Shown: piece by piece, positions 29,838 through 38,155 of the stretch | Layout of the letters: the number at the start of each line of letters is the position of its first letter | How positions within the stretch are numbered: the first letter of the stretch is position 1 | Source: Clostridia bacterium | GTDB taxonomy: Bacteria; Bacillota; Clostridia; Christensenellales; Borkfalkiaceae | Direction of reading: 5' to 3' | NCBI GenBank assembly: GCA_017463205.1 | Contig: JAFTPQ010000006.1 | Location: forward strand, 1-64,000 | Length of the DNA stretch: 64,000 bases | Made by a program: the position numbers and the translations under genes | Notes under the pieces: generated by a model | Told to the model about the DNA's origin: nothing | Seen by the model: only the letters and a program-made list of their open reading frames with translations | The model's database searches: none

Positions 29838-30638
29838 ATGATACAAAAGGAAAGCGGAAAAATCACGCAACACCCGTTGCGGAAAAAGATAATACAAGTG
29901 GGTATTCCTGCGTATCTGTTTGTCATTTTATTGGTGGGGATAGGCGTTTTACTGGACGTAGTATTGCTTGGCGCGGGCGAGCGACCGGGCGTTTTGTCGA
30001 TCGTGGCGGTGGGGATATTCGTCGCGGCGTCCGTAATGTTGCCCGTGTTATCGAAAAAAGTGGAAAAATTGGAAATCGCTGCGCAACAACAACGATTTTC
30101 CTATTTATTGAAACCGCAAGAGTCGTTTGAAAAGGAGTGTATAACCGTCTGTGAAGAGGGCGTGACGTACACGTTGATGATGGACGGAATGAAGGTGCAA
30201 TATCCCGAACGAGGGGGGCAGGTATTTGATGAAGTGCGGGAAGACGTCGAATTTATCCCTTGGGATAAGGCGGACGTATTTTTGGCGACGAAATCGGAAA
30301 ACCGCATTGTACACATTGCGATGGCGGTATTTAAACAAATGCCGTTGGTGACGGTTTTCGACGCTGAAAAGGAAGAAAATACGCCTATTCAAACGCCTGA
30401 AACTGCATTCGACACAAAACCGAGCAGTTTTTTCCTGCCGATGACGGAAGAATTATACGGGGCGATGTTGGCGTTTGGATTAAAAGAAAAGATGGCGCAA
30501 GATTTTGATTATTTGCTGTATAATCCCGACGACGCGTTTCGGCAAATTTTCAAAAAAGGCAGGATCGTGGAGATGCGCAATAAAAAAACGGGAAAACTGT
30601 TTGTAGACGCGCACGGAAATTTTATCGGGGACAAGTGA
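29838..30638 (+). CDS. Uncharacterised two-helix membrane protein
   Basis: 266 residues. Two membrane helices lie near residues 20-65, followed by a cytoplasmic domain of about 200 residues with no motif I know. It has alternating beta strands and ends in KTGKLFVDAHGNFIGDK. In layout it resembles YcxB-like proteins, only loosely. It starts two bases after the rSAM stop and runs into rsmA, so it is inside the metG-rsmA operon. A motif copy of the form GGGGGGCAGGTATTTGATGA lies at 30213-30232 within the gene, in frame. Confidence 0.7.
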   Translation: MIQKESGKITQHPLRKKIIQVGIPAYLFVILLVGIGVLLDVVLLGAGERPGVLSIVAVGIFVAASVMLPVLSKKVEKLEIAAQQQRFSYLLKPQESFEKECITVCEEGVTYTLMMDGMKVQYPERGGQVFDEVREDVEFIPWDKADVFLATKSENRIVHIAMAVFKQMPLVTVFDAEKEENTPIQTPETAFDTKPSSFFLPMTEELYGAMLAFGLKEKMAQDFDYLLYNPDDAFRQIFKKGRIVEMRNKKTGKLFVDAHGNFIGDK

Positions 30639-30640
30639 TC

Positions 30641-31492
30641 ATGCAAGAGTTACGCGCGGTGCTGGAAAAGCACGGTTTTCATTTTAAAAAACAGTTTGGG
30701 CAAAACTTTATATCCGACGGCAATTTATTGCGTTCGATCGTCGAGGCTTCGGGGATCACGAAAGAAACGACGGTGGTGGAGATCGGTTGCGGCGCAGGAA
30801 CGTTGACGCGCGCGCTTGCCGAGGCGGCGAAACGGGTGTATGCCTTTGATATCGATCGAGATCTGCAACCCGTATTGGCGGAAACCTTGGCGGGTTTGGA
30901 AAACGTGGAAGTGATCTTCCGCGATTTTAACAAGGTGGATTTGAAAGAATTTGAAGCGGAAATCGACGAATACGTGGTGGTTGCCAATTTGCCTTATTAT
31001 ATTACGACGCCGCTCGTCACCAAATTGTTGGAAGAAAGCGATAAGGTGCAGGGGCTGTCGATCATGGTGCAGGAAGAAGTGGCAGAGCGGTTTTGCGCAA
31101 AAGAGAATACGCCCGAATACGGCTCGATCACGGCGGCGATCGCTTTAAAGGGGACGGCAAAGATCGTAAAAAGAGTTTCGCGCAATTTATTTTTCCCTCG
31201 TCCAAACGTCGATTCCGCAGTGGTAAAAATCGATTTTGAGCGGGGCAGGGTTGTGGTGAAAGATGAAAAAGCCTATCGGCAGACGGTGAAATGCGCCTTT
31301 TTAAACCGTCGTAAAACGTTGGAAAATAATTTGGTAAACAGCTTTGGATTGAGCCGCGAAAGCGCAAAAAAGATACTTTTCGAGGCGGGCGTGGAAGAAA
31401 AAGCGCGCGGAGAAACCCTTTCTCCGCAACGTTTGGCGGTTTTATCCGACGTGTTGTTGGATAATGGCGTTATCAAAGGAGAAAAAGCATAA
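30641..31492 (+). CDS. rsmA: 16S rRNA dimethyladenosine transferase (KsgA)
   Basis: 283 residues. It dimethylates two adjacent adenosines in the 3' helix of 16S rRNA, and its loss gives kasugamycin resistance. Visible features are the FGQNFI start motif, the SAM site VVEIGCGAGTLTR, the acidic FDIDRD and the catalytic motif NLPYYIT. I take the ATG at 30641, although a GTG at 30635 that overlaps the previous stop is possible. A copy of the dispersed motif (GGGGCAGGGTTGTGGTGAA) lies inside the gene at 31242-31260. Its position after metG and tatD follows the Bacillus order, except that yabE and rnmV are replaced by the rSAM and membrane genes. Confidence 0.95.
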   Translation: MQELRAVLEKHGFHFKKQFGQNFISDGNLLRSIVEASGITKETTVVEIGCGAGTLTRALAEAAKRVYAFDIDRDLQPVLAETLAGLENVEVIFRDFNKVDLKEFEAEIDEYVVVANLPYYITTPLVTKLLEESDKVQGLSIMVQEEVAERFCAKENTPEYGSITAAIALKGTAKIVKRVSRNLFFPRPNVDSAVVKIDFERGRVVVKDEKAYRQTVKCAFLNRRKTLENNLVNSFGLSRESAKKILFEAGVEEKARGETLSPQRLAVLSDVLLDNGVIKGEKA

Positions 31493-31980
31493 ACGACCGT
31501 ACCGGGTATGCGGTGAATGTTGTTTTACGCCTTTATAAATCAATAAATAAAATATGGACCTGTAAAAGATCGTTTGGAGAAAAAACGGTCTTTTTTTTTG
31601 TACTAAAAAATACAAACTGTAATATTTTAAATTAAAATTGTATTGTAATAACGAGGTCGATTTTGTAAAATTAAGAGGGGAGTCCAAAATAGCCCGTATA
31701 ATTGCTGAAGCAAAATAAAAGTTTTCTTAAAAAATATTTTGAGCAATATTTTGGTATAGTTGGGGGAAATTTTAGGTTTACAAAGAGAAAAACGGCAGTT
31801 TGACAGGAACAATGTCAATACTTAACTACGTTTCTATCAAAAATATACCTCTTGAAAGAGTGCGGAAAAATTTCATTGACAAAGAGGAACGGAAAGTTTT
31901 ATAATAAAAGCGAAGGAAAAGGCGACTGTTGGACGAAAATTTTAGAAGATCGTTGCAAAAACGGCGAAAAGGAGAACGGT
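31493..31980 (+). promoter_or_regulatory. Intergenic region: motif variant, rsmA terminator, palindrome, promoter
   Basis: Right after rsmA a weak variant of the dispersed motif (GGGTATGCGGTGAA, 31504-31517) appears. A terminator follows at 31565-31599 (AAAGATCGTT with AACGGTCTTT, then a T run). The next 200 bases are AT-rich with nothing recognisable except TTGACA/TGTCAA inverted arms at 31800-31818. A strong promoter has TTGACA at 31876-31881 and TATAAT at 31900-31905, spacer 18. AAGGAGAA precedes the ATG at 31981. Confidence 0.65.
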
Positions 31981-33282
31981 ATGAAAAAATTGAAGGCGGC
32001 TTTACTCGGCGCAGGTAACAGAGGACAGATTTATTGCGATTATGCGTTGCGTTGTCCCGACGAATTGGAAGTGGTGGCAGTGGTGGACATCAACCCCTTT
32101 AAAATGGACGAGGCGGGGGATAAATACGGGATCGAAAAGGAAATGCGTTTTACCGATCTCGACGCGTTTATTGCCCAAAAAGTGGCTTGCGATTTTGTCG
32201 TAAACGCAACGATGGACGAAATGCATTACGAAACGGCGATGAAGTTGATCGAAGCGGGGTATAACCTGATTTTGGAGAAACCCATCACGGGGAAATTGGA
32301 AGAATTGTTAGACATCGAAAAAGCGGCGAAGCGCAACGGAGTGAAGGTGCTGGTTTGTCACGTACTTCGGTATACTCCTTTTTATCGCAGTATCAAAGAA
32401 TTGATCGACAGCGGCCACATCGGAAAAGTGATGAATATGCAGTTGAACGAACACGTATGGTATGGGCATTTTGTCAATTCGTACGTGCGCGGCAAATGGC
32501 GCAGTGAAAAAATGTGCGGCAGCGGTTTGCTGTTGGCGAAATGCTGCCACGACACCGACCTGATCTGTTGGTTGAATAACGTTTCCGCGCCCACGAAAGT
32601 TTCCAGCTTTGGTTCGAAGAGCTTTTTCACGGAAAAGAATGCGCCGGAAGGTGCGACGCAATATTGTTACGAATGTCCTCAACGGAACAACTGTATGTTC
32701 GACGCATATAAATTCCAAATCGAAAAAGATTTTATTCCGTTCTATACGTGGGCAGACCTCAATAAGCCGTTAGACGACATTACATTGGAAGAAAAAATTG
32801 AATTTTTGAAACATGACGTGTACGGTCAATGCGTGTATAAGACGGATATGGATATTGTTGACCGTCAATGCGTATCGGTGGAATTTGAAAACGGCTCGAT
32901 CGCGACGTTGAATATGGTTGGCGGCGCGTCGAAAGCGGGAAGACATATCCACGTGATTTGCGAATACGGCGAGGTCGTGGGGTACATAGAAGAAAATAAA
33001 TACGTTGTGCGTGTGTTCGATCAAGATGAAATCGGGTGCAAAGAGGAAGTGGTGGATCTTAATCAAGTAAATTCGATCGACGGCGAAGAAGACAATTCGG
33101 TTGCGGGGCATTACGGCGGCGATCATTTTATGATGAAAGACGCGGTGCGCTATTTCAACGGCGTGTGCAATTCGGTTTCCGTGACGAAAATAGAAGATTC
33201 GCTCAACGGGCATTACGTTTGTTACGCTGCGGAAATCAGCCGCAAAGAAAAGAAAGTGGTCGATTTGAATTTTAATCAGTAA
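31981..33282 (+). CDS. Gfo/Idh/MocA-family NAD(P)-dependent oxidoreductase
   Basis: 433 residues. The Rossmann start KAALLGAGNRG, the EKPITGKLEE motif with the family's Lys-Pro, and a C-terminal alpha/beta domain identify a sugar or cyclitol dehydrogenase of this family. The ECP..NNC pattern near 220-235 is a four-cysteine cluster (C.EC...NNC) seen in a subset and may bind metal. An upstream ATG at 31852 is in frame but lies before the promoter, so 31981 with AAGGAGAA is chosen. It stands alone between a promoter and a terminator. Substrate not assignable. Confidence 0.88.
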   Translation: MKKLKAALLGAGNRGQIYCDYALRCPDELEVVAVVDINPFKMDEAGDKYGIEKEMRFTDLDAFIAQKVACDFVVNATMDEMHYETAMKLIEAGYNLILEKPITGKLEELLDIEKAAKRNGVKVLVCHVLRYTPFYRSIKELIDSGHIGKVMNMQLNEHVWYGHFVNSYVRGKWRSEKMCGSGLLLAKCCHDTDLICWLNNVSAPTKVSSFGSKSFFTEKNAPEGATQYCYECPQRNNCMFDAYKFQIEKDFIPFYTWADLNKPLDDITLEEKIEFLKHDVYGQCVYKTDMDIVDRQCVSVEFENGSIATLNMVGGASKAGRHIHVICEYGEVVGYIEENKYVVRVFDQDEIGCKEEVVDLNQVNSIDGEEDNSVAGHYGGDHFMMKDAVRYFNGVCNSVSVTKIEDSLNGHYVCYAAEISRKEKKVVDLNFNQ

Positions 33283-33321
33283 GTTAAAAAAATAAAAAAT
33301 TTGTAAAAATTATTTATCAAC

Positions 33322-33363
33322 AAACGTCGATATGCGGAGTGTTCCGCGGTCGGCGTTTTTTTT
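33322..33363 (+). terminator. Terminator of the oxidoreductase gene
   Basis: A two-part stem (AACGTCGAT outer and GCGGA/TCCGC inner) is followed by a run of eight T. Confidence 0.75.
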
Positions 33364-33373
33364 GTTTGGATAC

Positions 33374-33396
33374 AGTTCAACGCATACATGGGTGGG
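33374..33396 (-). repeat. Dispersed motif copy, reverse orientation
   Basis: Read on the minus strand it is CCCATGTATGCGTTGAACTG. CATGTATGCGTTGAAC is identical to 16 bases inside the signal peptide region of the GH32 gene at 59233-59248. Confidence 0.5.
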
Positions 33397-33406
33397 GGAT
33401 TTTGGG

Positions 33407-33492
33407 GTGAAGTTCGCCTTGTGGCGAGTGGAGTTTGTCTAACGACAAGTGAAGTTTGACAAATGTCAAGTGAAGTTTTGCCTGACGGCAAA
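33407..33492 (+). repeat. Tandem 21-bp array of constant GTGAAGTT plus variable hairpins
   Basis: Four units start at 33407, 33428, 33449 and 33470. Each begins GTGAAGTT (GTGGAGTT in the second) and continues into a short hairpin: CGCC-GGCG, TTGTC-GACAA, TTGAC-GTCAA and TTTGCC-GGCAAA, each with a 4-base loop. The stem sequence differs in every unit but pairing is always kept. No protein is encoded. Confidence 0.85.
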
Positions 33493-33520
33493 GTTGTGGA
33501 AATATGAAGACGGTGATACG

Positions 33521-33780
33521 GTTATTAATATCAACAACGAAAGATAGATAAGGCTTGATGCAACGGAACGTTGGTGACTGCTGCGCAGTAGTGGCGCAAG
33601 CAAAGCTTGCTTAATTGGGGCTTAATGTTCGTGGGCTCTGCCCACACCCGCAAGAAACTGAGTTTCTTGACTTCCTGTTGGGGAACAATAGGGTTATTAA
33701 TATCGATAACGAGCGATAGAAAGACAAGATCCAACGGAACGTTGGTCATACCGAGCGGAGGCGTAGCCGTAGTCGAGTGT
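33521..33780 (+). repeat. Hairpin-rich composite intergenic repeat, cluster A
   Basis: Two copies (33521-33574 and 33693-33745) of a unit of about 53 bases that runs from GTTATTAATATC through GATAGA and ends in CCAACGGAACGTTGG. Between them is a row of tight hairpins: CTGC/GCAG, GCAAGC/GCTTGC, GTGGGC/GCCCAC and AAGAAACT/AGTTTCTT, with loops of about three bases. The same order recurs at 54.9-55.3 kb. No open frame here has a ribosome site; translated frames are by-products. Confidence 0.85.
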
Positions 33781-33824
33781 ATCTAAAAAAAACAACAACG
33801 TTCAGTAAAGCCAAACGACAAATG

Positions 33825-33857
33825 AAAAAACGCTACAATGTTTTTGCAGCGTTTTTT
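33825..33857. terminator. Terminator flanking the repeat cluster
   Basis: AAAAAACGCT and AGCGTTTTTT form a perfect stem with A and T flanks, active for the minus-strand gene at 33909-34643 and possibly in both directions. Confidence 0.8.
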
Positions 33858-33908
33858 AAAACTGATTTCAGATGGAACCCGATTTTTTAACTGTTTTTCT
33901 ACGTTTAT

Positions 33909-34643
33909 TTATTCGATGTCTTCCCCTTCCCCAAAAGAGAAAAAGTGTCCGTTGACAAGCACCAAAATACCAATTTGTCCGCTCTCTATTTTTTGATACC
34001 ATTCTTGCCCTATTTCATATTCGACGGTTTCATCATTTTCTAATTGAAAGGTGACAAAATATTGAAATAAACCAACGGGCGTAGCAGCGGAAACTCCGTT
34101 AACAAATTTTTCAAAAATCCTTTTTTCTTTTACGGTCGCTTCAAAAAATTGCGACTCGGGTTCTTCGATTTGATATATAGGATCATCCGTTTCAAAACTC
34201 TTTTCTATCTTTTTTAATAAGAGTTTCAATTCTTCCCAATCGCCGTCTACCAATAATTCTTTTTGCAAAACAAGTTCATTATGAATCACAATAAAATCGT
34301 CGTAATATTCTATCGGCTCCATTTTATAAAAGGGCAACGAACTCGTAAATCCGTTTTTTATAAATTGAAATCCGTCGTTTATAATTTCAATTTCGTTTTT
34401 AGGCGCGCGTCTATAATCAAGAAACAAAATAAGATTTATAAGCAAGATTCCAAAAAAGCCGCCGCCAAGGCCGAGGACGGTATCCATTACAGTATCTTCT
34501 ATGTTAAAAATAATTGCCAATAGGATACATGTAATCAGCATAATAACGGAAGCGATCAAAGACCAGGTGATCGCTTCTTTTTTTCTTATTTTTTGTATAT
34601 ATTCTTTTGCTTCGCCCGTATATTTCCCCTTAAAAGCCCACAT
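33909..34643 (-). CDS. Two-helix membrane protein with a DUF2500-like C-terminus
   Basis: 244 residues. Two membrane helices lie near 25-75, then a mixed domain. The last 60 residues, with YFVTFQLENDETVEYEIG and a GQIGILVLVNGHFFSF ending, resemble the small DUF2500 beta domain. The start is placed at 34643 because GGAG lies six bases before that ATG, while the ATG four codons upstream has no ribosome site. It is the only minus-strand gene between 26 and 64 kb and sits between two repeat-bearing regions with different base use (AT-richer than its neighbours), which suggests separate acquisition. Function unknown. Confidence 0.7.
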   Translation of the reverse strand: MWAFKGKYTGEAKEYIQKIRKKEAITWSLIASVIMLITCILLAIIFNIEDTVMDTVLGLGGGFFGILLINLILFLDYRRAPKNEIEIINDGFQFIKNGFTSSLPFYKMEPIEYYDDFIVIHNELVLQKELLVDGDWEELKLLLKKIEKSFETDDPIYQIEEPESQFFEATVKEKRIFEKFVNGVSAATPVGLFQYFVTFQLENDETVEYEIGQEWYQKIESGQIGILVLVNGHFFSFGEGEDIE

Positions 34644-35063
34644 ATAAAACTCCATAGTGTTATGAAAACCATAATTTATTATAACATTTTTGTATTTTTA
34701 TGTCAAGCCTTTTATTATCAATGCGCAGATAAGATACAATCCAAGCGAAATAGTCATATCGATCACATAAGGCAGAAGATCGAGGGCGATTAGGATGTTG
34801 AAGAAAGCGTTCTGCATAAAAATAATAAATGTAATAAAAATACAATCCTATATATAATAGAATGAAAGGTATTTTTTGCAGATATGCCCGAACAAAAATG
34901 TAATAAAAGTACAACCCTTCCGCAAAAAAAGTACATTGTTTTTTGTTTTTTCATATGTTACAATGAATATACTCATATATCAAAAACAGAGCAGATTTTT
35001 TGTTTTACAGGAGTTTGACGTAAAGTAAAAAGAAAAATATTATCGTAAGGAGAGGTATTGACA
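34644..35063 (+). promoter_or_regulatory. Divergent intergenic region with direct repeats and a promoter
   Basis: Two near-identical 21-bp direct repeats (ATGTAATAAAARTACAAYCC) lie at 34829-34849 and 34898-34918. The second ends 17 bases before a promoter with TTGTTT at 34936-34941, a 17-base spacer and TACAAT at 34959-34964 with an extended TG. The placement fits binding sites for an activator. The rest is AT-rich leader with AAGGAG at 35047-35052. Confidence 0.5.
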
Positions 35064-36293
35064 GTGAAGAAAGCAAGAGTCGGTTTTATTGGTTTAGGAC
35101 CTACGCGCGGATATGCGTTGATGTGGTTGTCTTGCCAGATCGAGGAAATGGAAATTGCGGCGCTTTGCGACGTGTATCCCGACCGTATTCAAGCGGCGCA
35201 GGATTATTTAAAAGAGGTGGGGCGCCCCGAAGCGTACGAGTACACCGATTATCGGCAATTTTTAAAAGAGGCTGACGTTGACGCGGTGATCATCGCGACG
35301 CCTTGGCCGTGGCACGTGGATATCGTGGTGGAGGCTTTAAAAGCAGGCGTCGCCGTCGGTTGTGAAGTGGGAGGCGGTTACAGCGAAGAAGATTGCTGGC
35401 GTTTGGTGCGGACTGTGGAAGAAACGGGTACGCCGTTTATGTTTTTGGAAAATTGCTGTTATGACAAGGCAGAATTGTTGGCGACGAATATGACGAGAAA
35501 GGGCTTGTTCGGTAAAATCGTCAATGCATCGGGCGCGTATTGTCACGATTTGCGTGAGGAGATCATTACGGGCAGAGAAAAACGGCACTACCGTCTTGAT
35601 CAATACATTGCGCGGAATTGTGAAAATTATCCCACGCACGAGTTGGGCCCGATCGCAAAAGTCCTCAATATCAACCGCGGCAACCGAATGTTGTCGCTGG
35701 TTTCGGTGGGCAGTTTATCGGCGGGTTTGAAAGAGTATGCGAAAGAAAAGGGTAGAACGGAATTTGACGACGTTGATTTTAAACAAAGCGATATCGTACA
35801 TACGGTGATCAAATGCGCGGGTGGAGAAACCATTCATTTAAAATTGGGTACGACGTTGCCTCGTTTTTACGATCGTGCGTTTATGGTGGAAGGAACGAAA
35901 GGGTTCTTCAATCAAAGTATCCATGCGGTGTATATCGATGAGGGGAAAGAAACTATTTGCGGCGATACCTATCCCAATACGAAGAAAGCGCTTGGAAGCG
36001 CAGAGACATACGAGGAAAAATATCTGCCGAAAATGTGGAAAGAAATAAAGCCCGAAGAAATGGAACAAGGTCACGGCGGCATGGATCTGTTTATGTTGCG
36101 TGAATTTGTCGATTGCGTGATCCATAAAAAGGAAATGCCGATCGACGTATACGACGCGGCGGCGTGGATGTGTATCAGCTATCTTTCCGAACAATCGATC
36201 GCTTGCGGCGGCGCACCGCAACCCATCCCCGATTTCACAAGAGGGAAGTGGATCACGCGGCAACCCAAAGACGTAATCGATTTTGACGAATAA
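35064..36293 (+). CDS. Gfo/Idh/MocA-family oxidoreductase
   Basis: Second dehydrogenase of this family, about 409 residues. It has a Rossmann start RVGFIGLGPTRG, then an IIATPWPWH motif, and a VGCEVGGGYS stretch where many family members have EKP. A TTG six bases upstream is an equally possible start; I use the GTG because the TTG is only five bases from AAGGAG and less used. It is the first gene of the sugar transport operon and probably handles a product of the imported sugar. The paralogue at 31981 is only distantly similar. Confidence 0.87.
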   Translation: MKKARVGFIGLGPTRGYALMWLSCQIEEMEIAALCDVYPDRIQAAQDYLKEVGRPEAYEYTDYRQFLKEADVDAVIIATPWPWHVDIVVEALKAGVAVGCEVGGGYSEEDCWRLVRTVEETGTPFMFLENCCYDKAELLATNMTRKGLFGKIVNASGAYCHDLREEIITGREKRHYRLDQYIARNCENYPTHELGPIAKVLNINRGNRMLSLVSVGSLSAGLKEYAKEKGRTEFDDVDFKQSDIVHTVIKCAGGETIHLKLGTTLPRFYDRAFMVEGTKGFFNQSIHAVYIDEGKETICGDTYPNTKKALGSAETYEEKYLPKMWKEIKPEEMEQGHGGMDLFMLREFVDCVIHKKEMPIDVYDAAAWMCISYLSEQSIACGGAPQPIPDFTRGKWITRQPKDVIDFDE

Positions 36294-36330
36294 TCGTAAA
36301 GCGATAAACGAAAAACAAAAGAAAAAAATT

Positions 36331-36348
36331 TTTATCCGTTGGGATAAA
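36331..36348 (+). other. Small inverted repeat before the binding-protein gene
   Basis: TTTATCC and GGATAAA are perfect arms around GTTG, 50 bases before the ATG at 36398. It could be an mRNA hairpin that protects or separates the transporter part of the message. Confidence 0.4.
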
Positions 36349-36397
36349 GTGAAATATAGAAAAAAATAAAAAATAAAAATAAGGATGGTAAAAAAAG

Positions 36398-38152
36398 ATG
36401 AAAAAACAATTGTTTAAAACGATGGCTTTGGCGTTGTGTTTGACAGCAGGTATGTCTGCGTTTGCAAGCTGTGGCGCAGTGGAACGTCCCGATTCGCAAG
36501 AAGAAGTGGACGTAACGAAAACGCAATTAAACGTTGGCGTATGGGAAGGCGGCTTCCGTTATAACTGGTTGAAAGAAGATTGGGCGAAAGAATTTGAAAG
36601 ATTGCACGCGGAAACGGTGTTTGAGGAAGGCAAAAAAGGTGTGCAAGTAAATGTAACGCCCTCTAAAAATTATGCGCTTGAAAACGTTCCTACCGTGATC
36701 AAGGGAAGTACCGATCACGTAATCATCAGCGAACAAACGAACACGTTTGGGTTTGTCCGTGAAAACAGCGCGTTGGATATCACCGACATTTTGACGACGC
36801 CGCTTACCGAATACGGCGAAACACGCAGTATCGTAGATAAAATGCGTGAAACGGATCGCGCATTTTACGGCGGTTTGAAAGGCGCGACAAGCGAAGCGGA
36901 TTATCAGTACGTTGCGTTGCCTTGGTACGCTTCTTTCTTCGGTATCAATTACGACGTAGAACTCTTTGAAGACAACAATTATTATTTTGCAGCGGAAGGC
37001 ACGGGCGTGAACGGCTTTGTTACGTCGTTGGACGCGCCGAAAAGCAACGGCCCGGACGGAAAACCGAATACGAGCGACGACGGTTTGCCCGCAACGTTCG
37101 ACGACTTCTTCAAGCTTTGCGATAAAATGGTGCAAGACGGCGTAACGCCGATGGTATGGACGGGCGCAGTGAAAGATTATATGAACTATTTCACAGCTTC
37201 GCTTGCAAACGACGTAGTGGGCTTTGAACAGGCGCAGTTGAATTATACCTTGGACGGTACGGTGGCGGATACGTTGGTGGAAAGCATCGACGCAAACGGA
37301 AATATTACGTATATGGATCCCGTTGCGATCACCAATGAAAACGGGTATTTGATGCAAAAGCAAGAAGGCAGATATTATGCGTTCAAGTTCTTGGAAAAAT
37401 TGTTGACGACGAGAGATGAAAAGGGCAACACCGTTTATATCAACGAAGCGGATTGTACTTCTACAACGGGCGGCCATATGGCGGTGCAGACCAAATTCCT
37501 CGAATCGAGAAATAAGAGTCAAGACAATCCCAACGTGAAGCCGATCGCTATGTTGGCGGAAGGTTCTTGGTGGTATAACGAAGCGAAACCCACATTCGAC
37601 AGCAACGCAAGCATTCCCGGAATGGGTATGAACGAACGCCGTATCGGGTTTATGCCGATGCCCAAACCCACGGCGGATTATGCAGGGGAAGCAACGTATA
37701 CCAACACTTGGATCACCAATATCGTGATCAATGCCAATACGCCTGCGTCCAGCTTGGCGGCGGCGAAACAATTCGTTCGTTTCATTCACACCGATTGGGC
37801 GTTATCCCGCTTTACGACGGTGGCAAACGGTATCCGTCCCTTCGATTATCAGTTGACGGAAGAAGATGCGGCAAACGCTTCGTATTTCGCAAAACAAGCG
37901 TTGGATATCTATCAAAATTCGGACATCGTCAACCCTTGGTCGTCCAACCCCCTTGTGTATAACAATCTTGCTTCTTTCGTGGGAAATTACGATTCGAAAG
38001 CGGGCGGTTCGACGCATACGACGGTAGTAGAAGGACTTGCCAGTCTTGCAAAAACGTCTGCGACACCTGCGCTCGATTATTTCAACGGATTGTCTGCATA
38101 TTGGACGGAAAGCAATTGGAACACAACGTTTGCAACCTATTTGGAGAACTAA
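36398..38152 (+). CDS. Sugar ABC transporter substrate-binding lipoprotein
   Basis: 584 residues. A lipoprotein signal with lipobox FASC (Cys25) is followed by a two-lobed extracellular solute-binding domain, larger than most family 1 proteins. Regions such as YVALPWYASFFGINY and QFVRFIHTDWA are typical of carbohydrate-binding proteins of CUT1 systems. It lies directly before two permease genes (4-base gap). The size suggests an oligosaccharide ligand. No ATPase gene is nearby, so a shared ATPase (MsmK type) encoded elsewhere must serve the system. Confidence 0.92.
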   Translation: MKKQLFKTMALALCLTAGMSAFASCGAVERPDSQEEVDVTKTQLNVGVWEGGFRYNWLKEDWAKEFERLHAETVFEEGKKGVQVNVTPSKNYALENVPTVIKGSTDHVIISEQTNTFGFVRENSALDITDILTTPLTEYGETRSIVDKMRETDRAFYGGLKGATSEADYQYVALPWYASFFGINYDVELFEDNNYYFAAEGTGVNGFVTSLDAPKSNGPDGKPNTSDDGLPATFDDFFKLCDKMVQDGVTPMVWTGAVKDYMNYFTASLANDVVGFEQAQLNYTLDGTVADTLVESIDANGNITYMDPVAITNENGYLMQKQEGRYYAFKFLEKLLTTRDEKGNTVYINEADCTSTTGGHMAVQTKFLESRNKSQDNPNVKPIAMLAEGSWWYNEAKPTFDSNASIPGMGMNERRIGFMPMPKPTADYAGEATYTNTWITNIVINANTPASSLAAAKQFVRFIHTDWALSRFTTVANGIRPFDYQLTEEDAANASYFAKQALDIYQNSDIVNPWSSNPLVYNNLASFVGNYDSKAGGSTHTTVVEGLASLAKTSATPALDYFNGLSAYWTESNWNTTFATYLEN

Positions 38153-38155
38153 TCA

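Noticed and set aside
31852..31980. Upstream start of the Gfo/Idh gene
   Set aside because: It lies before the -35/-10 pair at 31876-31905. The ATG at 31981 has AAGGAGAA and begins with the Rossmann motif expected of the family.
33407..33492. CRISPR array
   Set aside because: The 21-bp period, 8-base constant part and self-complementary variable part do not fit repeats and spacers, and no cas gene is present.
33531..33749. Short minus-strand frame translating to a RVWAEPT-type peptide, repeated at 54749-55060
   Set aside because: It is the translation of the hairpin repeat itself. It has no ribosome site and recurs only where the repeat does.
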